In this document: piece by piece, positions 56,898 through 64,000 of the stretch | Layout: every line of letters begins with the position of its first letter | How positions within the stretch are numbered: the first letter of the stretch is position 1 | NCBI GenBank assembly: GCA_951802425.1 | Contig: OX637798.1 | Coordinates: forward strand, 2,604,001-2,668,000 | Length of the DNA stretch: 64,000 nucleotides | Direction of reading: 5' to 3' | Source: Clavaria fumosa | Lineage: Eukaryota; Basidiomycota; Agaricomycetes; Agaricales; Clavariaceae | The notes under the pieces: generated by a model | Database searches by the model: none | Told to the model about the DNA's origin: nothing | Seen by the model: the letters and a program-made list of their open reading frames with translations, nothing else | Made by a program: the position numbers and the translations under genes

Positions 56898-57660
56898 CAC
56901 CTTGGCCAAGATGAATCTTGTGTAATATTAGATCTTGGCCAAGATGAATAATGTGGAGGGACACAAAGATATTGGCCAGGACAATATTGATCTCAGCCAA
57001 GATGAGTTGAAGGGCATCATCATATTTAGCCACCTTGGCCAAGATGAATCTGGCCTAATATTAGATCTTGGCCCAGGTGAATAACCTGGAAAGAATCAAA
57101 GATATTGGCTAGTCCTAATATCATGTCCAAATGCTATTATTGGCCAGGACTATATTTTGTGTTCTTGATCTCAGCCGAGATGAGTTGAAGGGCATGATCA
57201 TATTTAGCCATCTTGGCCAAGATGAATCTTGCTTGGTATTAGATCTTGGCCAAGATGAATAATGTGGGGAGATGTACAGATATTGGCCAGTCCTAATATC
57301 ATGTCCAAATGCCACTATTGGCCAGGACTATATTTTGTGTTCTTGATCTTGGCCAAAATGAGTTGAAGGGCATGATCATATTTAGCCACCTTGGCCAAGA
57401 CAAATCTTGCTTAATATTGCAGAACCTGGCTGAGGTGAATAACTCACAAAGAATTAGAGATATTGGCCAGTCAGAATATTATGTGACAAATGCTGCCATT
57501 AGCCAGGACCATATTTTCATTAACCCATCTTGGCCGAGATGATTTGATGAACCTGACAATCTTGTCCTGGCAGAAATTCATCTTTATTGGCCAGTTCGAA
57601 TATCATGGTCCATCCCCAATATCCAATTTGTTCTAATGCCTCGGCCAAATCAATTATAAT
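56898..57660. repeat. About 178-bp tandem repeat (CTTGGCCAAGATGAAT type)
   Basis: About four copies; equivalent points at 57,031, 57,209 and 57,387 are 178 bp apart and the first copy is shortened. Rich in the palindrome CTTGGCCAAG. Inserted between two blocks of the 33-bp repeat. Confidence 0.75.
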
Positions 57661-58425
57661 GCAATTATAGTCCACTAGACCCACAGCTGGTAGCTGCCAC
57701 TAGTCCACTAGGTCCACAACTACTAGCTGCAACTAGTTCATTACATCTAAAGCTAATAGCTATAACTAGTTCACTAGATCTACAGCAACTAGCTGCAACT
57801 AGTCTACTAGACCTACACTTATTAGCTGCAACTAGTTCACTATATCTACAGCTAGTAGCTGCAACTGGTCCACTAGGCCCACAGCTAGTAGCTGTAACTA
57901 GTCCACTAGGCCCACAGCTAGTAGCTGCAACTAGTCCACTAGGTCCACAACTACTAGCTGCAACTAGTTCATTACATCTAAAGCTAATAGCTATAACTAG
58001 TTCACTAGATCTACAGCAACTAGCTGCAACTAGTCCACTAGGCCTACAGCTACTAGCTGTAACTAGTCCACTAGGCCCACAGCTACTAGCTGTAACTAGT
58101 TCACTACATCTACAGCTAGTAGCTGCAACTAGTCCACTAAGCCCACAGCCACTAGCTGTAACTAGTTCACTACTTCTACAGCTAATAGCTGCAACTAGTC
58201 CACTAGACCTACACCTACTTGCTGCACCTAGTCCACTAGATCCACAACTGGTAGCTGTAACTAGTCTACTAGACCCACAGCTAGCAGCTGTAACTAGTTC
58301 ACTAGACCCATAGCTAGTACCTGCAACTAGTCCACCAGGTCCACACCTAGTAGCTGTAACTAGTCCACTAGATCCACAGCTATCAGCTGTATCTAGTCTA
58401 CTAGTCCCCCATGTACTACCTTTGA
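57661..58425. repeat. 33-bp tandem repeat, block 2
   Basis: About 23 more copies of the 33-bp ACTAGTCCACTAG unit, with higher-order repetition (57,680-57,800 and 57,930-58,050 are near-identical). Confidence 0.8.
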
Positions 58426-59131
58426 CAAGTTAACTTGACAAGTTCACTGACCATAAGGATTCCTTGTCCAGCTATAGCTGCAAAGAGTACACTATGAATT
58501 ATACCTAACTGCTGTGTCTAGTTAATTATTTGAGTCAGTACTACTGCTTTGGAAGGCCCAGCCTTCCCAACCAATGGTGCCTTGCCAGCAACTTGGTGCA
58601 TTGTGGTGCCATCCTTGTAGTGATTGCCACATGTTGACAGTGTTTCGGACCTAACACCATCATCAGGGGCCAGTGACGCCATGTCAGCCCTTAGTGGTGG
58701 TTCACTGCTGGGCTCGACAGAGGGTCCTATTCCCTCTGGCTGTGTGATGCTTGTATCATGCAGGGGTCCTACCAAGGGAGGAGTTTCCACTCCCTTTCGG
58801 TTGTGCTTTTTCAGTGTGGCTGTATGGGCATGACCCATGTTAACCACACTTGTTGCATGGAAGGTTCAAAAAAGTTGTAAGGTAGCTTATCCCTCAAAAG
58901 AACCAGACTCAACAGTATATTGAGTAGGTAGTTCCATGTAGAGGGGTCTGCCCTCTCTGTACAGTCACAACCTCATATATATAGGTGAGCTGCCCTCTAA
59001 GGGGCTGCTGATGTAAGCATAGCTAAGCAGCTTTGCTTATTGAACTAAATATGGTATGTAGATTATGTAATCAGACATATAGAAGGCCTGGGGCCTTACA
59101 TTAATTGTCTTAATGAAAAGTTTAAGTCTGC
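58426..59131. other. Unassigned; possible small solo LTR inside
   Basis: 58876-59100 (225 bp) starts TGTAAGG and ends CCTTACA and has CATATATATAGG at 58,974, a solo-LTR-like layout, but I see no matching 5-bp target duplication. The minus strand at 58518-58847 is open for 109 codons without recognisable motifs. No gene is called. Confidence 0.3.
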
Positions 59132-59139
59132 CTAAGGCA

Positions 59140-59416
59140 TAGGGATGCCATGGTCTGGTTACTGTAAGTCCAGTCCAGAACTGGACTTTAGGTCTGGTTC
59201 AGGCCAAATTCCGAACCTTCAACCTGAGTTTGGTCCAAGTCTGGTTTGTTGGACCGGACTTTTACTAAATAAGGTAATGGTTCACCCAAATTTGGGCTTC
59301 TGAACCAAAATTTTGGTTTGGTTCACCCACTTGGCTGAACTTGAACCTCATTTTTGGTTCGGTCCAGTCCAGTTCAGGTTCAAACCAAAGTTCAGAACTG
59401 AACTGTGGCATCCCTA
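59140..59416. mobile_element. hAT-type MITE with perfect 8-bp target duplication
   Basis: 277 bp with 11-bp perfect terminal inverted repeats (TAGGGATGCCA / TGGCATCCCTA), flanked by CTAAGGCA on both sides (59132-59139, 59417-59424). The interior is a mirror-like mass of GGTTC/GAACC motifs and has no coding capacity. Confidence 0.88.
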
Positions 59417-59636
59417 CTAAGGCAGATTCAGTAATTTCCCCTTTTCCTGATGAGTATATACTGACTGGAAACAGTAGATGGTTTGAAGTTGCATAGTAGG
59501 AATCAAACCTGAATAAAATGTTAGTAGGGTCAAATATGAATGATACATATGGGGTCCACCAACCTGAGGACATCACAAAAAAGATGGGGAGAATGCTATG
59601 TGACATCACTGTTAGAGTGCTTGGTGGACACAAGAC

Positions 59637-61862
59637 TAGGGTGTAACATGGGTCAACCCATGGGTGTCAGAGGGCTGACCTGCACCTGCACTATACCCAC
59701 ACCCACATCCAGGGGTCAGGTTTTTCCTGGGTACGGGTACGGGTACTTGAACTGCATACAGGTCATATATTATAGGCTAAAAGTCAGTATGACTCAGTAG
59801 TCTAGGTCTGCACAAATTTATGGGTGGATCAGGGTGATTGCATCCCATCCTGCTTCCATCTCATAGTCTGAACCATCACCATCCATGTCTGCAAACATCA
59901 CAACAGTCTTAACATCACTATCTTTCACCAACCCAAGCAGGCTCCATGAGCTGATGCATAACAGAGCTCAAATGGTTTGGGCTGAGAGGCGGCTGCGAAC
60001 ATGAGACAGAAGGAGGTGGCCTTTACTGAAAGCCCATTCAACATCAACGGAAGTTGCTGAATATATAAATAGTAGTGATGCAACAATGAAAATTAAAGTC
60101 GGACTCACCAAGGATTGTAAGAAAATCAAGTGCCATCCTTGACAGGAAAGGAAACAATGCCCGATGCTCCATCCACCAGGCAAGGACGTCATCTGTTTGC
60201 TCAGGAATCCTGAGCATCCAAATCATACATCAAGGCCCGCATCTCTGTCTCCTCGAACTCGATTCCCCTTATGAGATTGGCCAACTCTTGTTCTTCGCCA
60301 GATAAACCCTCTCTGACCTTCCTAGGTGTGTCAAATTGCTTAATCACTGTTTTCGCAATCAGGTTAAGAATATGCAAAAAACAGCATGTCTGGTTTGCCC
60401 TCCCATGAAAATCTGGTGTCATACCAACCAGTTCATCAATCATCGAATCGTTGATGGTTGCATTGTCACAGGTAATACTCAGAAGCTGCATTCAGGTGAG
60501 TTTATTGTCTTTAACTATGTAAATCATGCTTACCTTGCATGATATCCCAAATTCATCAAGGATTTGTGCGAACTCAGTGGCCAACGTCAAGCCTGAATGC
60601 AACCGGGCAACTTCCACCATATCAAGGAGACAGAGGGGTTGGCCCTTGACCTCAAGGTGTATGGTGATCGCAGTAAAAGCCCGATGGTTTGGCGAGGTCC
60701 AACAGTCAGTGGCGAAGTTCAGCTTGCCATCATGGTCCTATGGTGCGTGAGGTCAAATCTTTCAGGCATAGAACTAATCCACACCTGTAGCAGCCTCGCA
60801 ATGTGCTCACATGTGCGAGCAAAAACAACCTTGACATCTCGAGAAACAGTCATCGCAGAGGGTATGTAGTACTGCGGCCGTCCTGTTTTTATAAGGGACT
60901 GAAAGCCTCGGTCTCCAACAATCTGCAAAGGCTGCAAGTTTTCAGAAACCCATCGCACCAGCTCTGTTCGTGTCTCTGTCTTTGTGTGTTGTCTGGTTGA
61001 GTAAGTAACTCTACCTTTTCCTTGTTGTTCAAATGTGGCACTGATTGACCCCGTTTCATTCAGGGCTTTGACCACCTTCTCCCTTGTATCCTCAACAGTC
61101 TTGCCTGCCTCAGCGGCCTTCAGGGCTTCTTCCCCCCAACATCTTTTGGCATGCCTTCATAAGTTTCCAGTTGAATTTGCATCCCCTTTATCGAGGAATC
61201 ATCAACACTCAAATTTACAGCTATTCCCGGCACATTTGAAGGTATGATATTGGCGGCCATCGACATAGCCTATCTCGGGTACCAGATGATAAAAGGCATA
61301 GATAGGTGACATCCATCTCTTGGACAGTTGAACTGTGTGAATGTCAGGCATTATTTTAATATGCAGATGTGATGAAATTTGGCTTGCCCAACTCTTTTTC
61401 TTCATCATCGCTTTGCTCAACATCAATCTGATCCAGATTGTCCTTATCAGGGATTTCTTCAACTGTCACATGGGAAGGCTGGGGGTTGGTTACTTTAGCC
61501 TTCTTCCTCGTTGCTTGTACCTTGTCTTCTGAATCCATCTCTGCTCATGAGTGGCATAGGCTGTCTTCTTGCGAACAGCCAGATGGCTCTGGGCTTATCA
61601 GGGTGTTTTGGGATTTGGTGGAAGCTTTGAGTCTCATCTTTGATTGACTTACCATGTTGAGTATACAGTAAAGAAAGGATAATGCTAAGTGAAAATTTAG
61701 AGTAGTCGGGACTTCAATATAATTAATTAATTAATTAATTACCTGCAACCTGTACTATGGGTGATACCCAGGTGCGGGTTGGCATTTGGTGACCCGCACC
61801 CTTACCCACAAGGACCTGCACCCATGATCTGCATGGGTTACCCGTACCTGTGTTATTCCCTA
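59637..61862 (-). mobile_element. hAT DNA transposon, 2,226 bp, decayed
   Basis: Ends TAGGGTGTAACATGGG and, at the other side, ACCTGTGTTATTCCCTA, imperfect terminal inverted repeats. Flanked by the perfect 8-bp duplication CACAAGAC (59629-59636, 61863-61870), as made by hAT transposases. Subterminal GGGTACGGGTAC repeats on both sides. The transposase lies on the minus strand. Confidence 0.87.
59968..61538 (-). pseudogene. hAT transposase pseudogene
   Basis: Minus strand from about 61538 (MDSEDKVQATRKKAKV). A BED-type zinc-finger region follows: SKRWMSPIYAFYHLVPEIGY, TFKCAGNSCKF, then in another frame FLDKGDANSTGNL, stop, RHAKRCWGEEAL. Next are RWVSENLQPLQIVGDRGFQS, TVSRDVKVVFART, ITCDNATINDSMIDELVG with CFLHILNLIAKTVI, and at the end the hAT dimerisation motif SATSVDVEWAFSKG then LLLSHVRSRLS (normally ERAFS). 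Stops and frameshifts throughout mean it cannot move itself. Confidence 0.82.
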
Positions 61863-61870
61863 CACAAGAC

Positions 61871-62238
61871 TGCTGTTCAGGTAGTTAATGCATGGTTACA
61901 TCAAAGAGCATTAGTATAATGGTCAATCACTTTGAATCCCTAATTGGCCTATGTCACTGTACCAAAAATTCAACTCATTGCTTTCTCTGCCCAAGCATTG
62001 GTTCAAACAGGTTCAAACCAGTTCAAACCAGTTCTCATTTGCAGACCTCACTGTGAACTGAGAACTGAACTTTCTGTTCAGTTCAGTCCACAGTGTTCTT
62101 GTGAACTGAGAACTGAACTTTCTGTTCAGTTCAGTCCACAGTGTTCTTGTGAACCAGACTTTTGGTCCAGTTCTAAATGGTTCAGGTTCAAACTGAAGTT
62201 CAGAACTGAACTTTACCATCACTAGTGGTGAGGATACC
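61871..62238. other. GAACTGAACT-rich repeat tract
   Basis: No gene. From about 61,995 it resembles the interior of the MITE (GGTTCAAACC, CAGAACTGAACTTTACCATC) and ends near CATCACTAG. I could not find a mate end or target duplication, so it is probably a broken relative. Confidence 0.45.
62053..62148. repeat. 48-bp perfect tandem duplication
   Basis: Two identical copies (62053-62100 and 62101-62148), each a GAACTGAACTT...AGTTCAGTCC inverted motif. Confidence 0.85.
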
Positions 62239-62469
62239 TCAATCAACTGGGAGGACACTTGCAGACCCCTCCAAGTGTATGTGGGCCAATGAGTCTGTGG
62301 ATTGCCAGTAGCTCAGGAAAGAGTTGGATTCCCAGCACCTGAGTGTCTTGATGATATCTGGCGGGATGCTGCATAGAAGTAGCTCTGTTGTTCCACTGAT
62401 GCAGAAGCTGTGGCCCATGAAGACATGTGATTCACCATTACTGTAAGGGCCCAGATGTTGTTGCACCAC
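62239..62469 (-). pseudogene. Tyrosine-recombinase C-terminal fragment (Crypton-like)
   Basis: The minus strand reads MGHSFCISGTTELLLCSIPP, DIIKTLRCWESNSFLSYW, then STDSLAHIHLE. This matches the C-terminal box of fungal tyrosine recombinases, usually HSFRIGGTTELLL...GRWxSDxFLxYWR. The catalytic Arg of HxxR is Cys here and the GRW is RCW; the Tyr of SYW is kept. The rest of the gene is absent. Confidence 0.6.
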
Positions 62470-62687
62470 ATCAGAAACTTCTTTTTAGACAGAATCAGCC
62501 AACCATTGGACAAGCAGTATGAGAAGTGTATGAGAAGTGCACAAAGTGCGGCGGCGCATCGTTGAGCCGGACTATCGGAGTTGCAAATCTGGCTTGTTGT
62601 TCGGAGATGTCGGTCTCACGCTCGTTCCGTGCTGTGACACGCAACTCCCTTAAAATCCCGCTTAGTCGACAACTTGACAGCTTTCTT

Positions 62688-64000
62688 ATGGATCCTACTT
62701 CTCGTTTGGATAATTTTCGGGCCGTATACCACGAACTAGCTGAGCGTGTACAAACTTCCCTTAGCAACGAAATGCATGACATTGCGCTTCTCCGAGCTCA
62801 ACGTGACTACGCGCTGAGATTACTATCTACTGCGGAAGGCGTATGCATTATAATCCATCTGAATGCGCCGAGTCTCATGTAATCATCTCCAGAATGCTGA
62901 GATCTTTCCTGCAATCGAATACCAGACTCTCTGCGAAAGTCTCGATACGATAGTCGAGTCACTGGATTACGCCTCTCATCGACAAAGGGATCCCACGGAC
63001 AGAACGGCCTTGTTGGTGACAGGACTGCAAAGAAGTGGGCGACGGGGTCGTCCCCGGCTAGAAATCGATCCCAATTTCTTGCAATTTGCTCTGGACCTTC
63101 GCGGCCCTACAGCGCTCGGGAGATTCCTCGGATGCAGCCCTCGGACTGTACGGCGGAGAGCATTGGAGCATGGCTTGAGCCGGCCGGGGGAACAGCTCTA
63201 TCGCGATGTTGTCCGTGCAGATGGCAGCGTGAGACGGGTCTGGCCAGGAACCACCATTCATACTCGAATGTCGCCAATCTCAGATGACGACTTGGACCGA
63301 GAAATAGCCCAAATCCTCCGGAATTTCCCCACTCTTGGGCGACGAATGCTTGATGGCCATCTTCAGGCTGTTGGGCTCCGGGTTCCTCGTTCACGGGTCC
63401 AGGAGTCGTACCTACGAGTCCATGGCCCACCATCGATCCTTGCTGCGATGCCGATTCAGCGGAGAATCTATTATGTACCTGGGCCTAATTCACTCTGGCA
63501 CCATGATGGACAGCATGGTCTGTCTTTTTCCTTGGTTGTTTTCAGTAATCTTGCTCATACAACACTAGGGCTGATACGGTACAAGCTCGTCGTCCATGCG
63601 TTCATTGATGGGAAATCGCGTTTTATTACTGGAGCCCGAGTTCACAATAACAACCGTGCATCTTCAGTGCTTGCAGTGTTCCATGAAGCCAGGCAATGTC
63701 ATGGTGAACCCAGACGGGTTAGAGGTGATTATGGATTGGAAAATATTGAGGTTGCGAAGTACATGGAGGGTGTTTGGGGTGTGGGTGCCTATCTCTGGGG
63801 CCAGTGAGTGCCTCTGACATCAGTCTTGTTTTAATCTCATCAGTCATTTTAGAAGTGTCCATAACACACGCATTGAACGGCTTTGGGTTGATTTCACTCA
63901 GGGCCTAGGATCAAAATGGAGGACCTTTTTCGAGAACCTTGAGATGCACCACAACCTTGATCCCGACCTCCCTGGTCATATTTGGCTCCTCCATTGGTTA
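62688..64000 (+). CDS. Integrase-core (rve-like DDE) domain protein, 3' end outside window
   Basis: Exons 62688-62840, 62893-63517, 63569-63803, 63853 to beyond 64000. Introns of 52, 51 and 49 nt are all GT-AG; the second keeps the frame open, which hides it. The start ATG (MDPTSRLDNF) is tentative. Residues about 110-160 contain a helix-turn-helix-like segment (TALGRFLGCSPRTVRRRALE). The catalytic region starts LWHHDGQHGLIRYKLVVHAF, with D in DGQHG, IDGKSRFITGARVHNNNRAS, RVRGDYGLEN (second D) and SVHNTRIERLWVDF. This is the integrase-core family widespread in agaricomycetes, not the gypsy pol type: no zinc-finger HHCC or chromodomain is visible. Intact to the window edge. Transposase or domesticated gene cannot be decided here. 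Confidence 0.75.

Noticed and set aside
58876..59100. Solo LTR with TGTAAGG/CCTTACA ends
   Set aside because: No target duplication and no second copy in the window; kept only as a low-confidence note.

Overview
This is a gene-poor, repeat-rich stretch of a filamentous fungal nuclear genome, most likely an Agaricomycete (mushroom-forming basidiomycete). The grounds are small GT-AG introns of about 42-65 nt, NACHT-WD40 proteins with long runs of near-identical WD repeats, relics of fungal G-alpha and vacuolar-type Na+/H+ exchanger genes, and a mix of chromovirus LTR, LINE with RNase H, hAT and tyrosine-recombinase elements. No species is claimed.

Positions 1 to about 53,320 are a tandem array. 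Each unit is about 10 kb and reads: NLR-type gene on the plus strand; G-alpha relic (type A) on the minus strand, convergent with the NLR; C-terminal part of an Na+/H+ exchanger (NHX) on the plus strand; second, more decayed G-alpha relic (type B) on the minus strand, divergent from the next NLR. Start-to-start distances are 10,466 (NLR2 to NLR3), 16,691 (NLR3 to NLR4, including a 6,046-bp LINE), 10,204 (NLR4 to NLR5) and about 9.6 kb from NLR5 to an orphan NLR promoter where homology stops at 53,319. Only the NLR genes are open throughout. The passengers carry stops, frameshifts, lost splice sites and deletions. I call NLR1 (5' truncated by the window) and NLR2 to NLR5 complete, each with eight exons, after working out the introns by frame and by homology among copies.

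Each NLR encodes a helical N-terminal domain on six small exons, a heptad linker, a NACHT NTPase and 12 to 14 WD40 repeats of 42 residues. The repeats are nearly identical except at a few fixed positions (3, 4, 6, 22, 24, 31). This is the architecture and variation pattern known from fungal NWD/HNWD allorecognition genes such as Podospora het-d, het-e and het-r. A role in non-self recognition and regulated cell death is inferred, not shown.

The LINE (24,394-30,439) is full-length or nearly so. It has two intact ORFs overlapping at ATGA, a 23-A tail and a 13-bp target-site duplication, and it lies inside a G-alpha relic.

From 53,320 to 62,500 lie minisatellites, fragments of two Ty3/gypsy elements, a pair of tail-to-tail LTRs, interleaved 33-bp and 178-bp tandem repeats, a 277-bp hAT-type MITE and a 2,226-bp decayed hAT element (each with a perfect 8-bp target duplication), and a tyrosine-recombinase fragment. 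The window ends inside an intron-containing gene with a retroviral-integrase-like catalytic domain.
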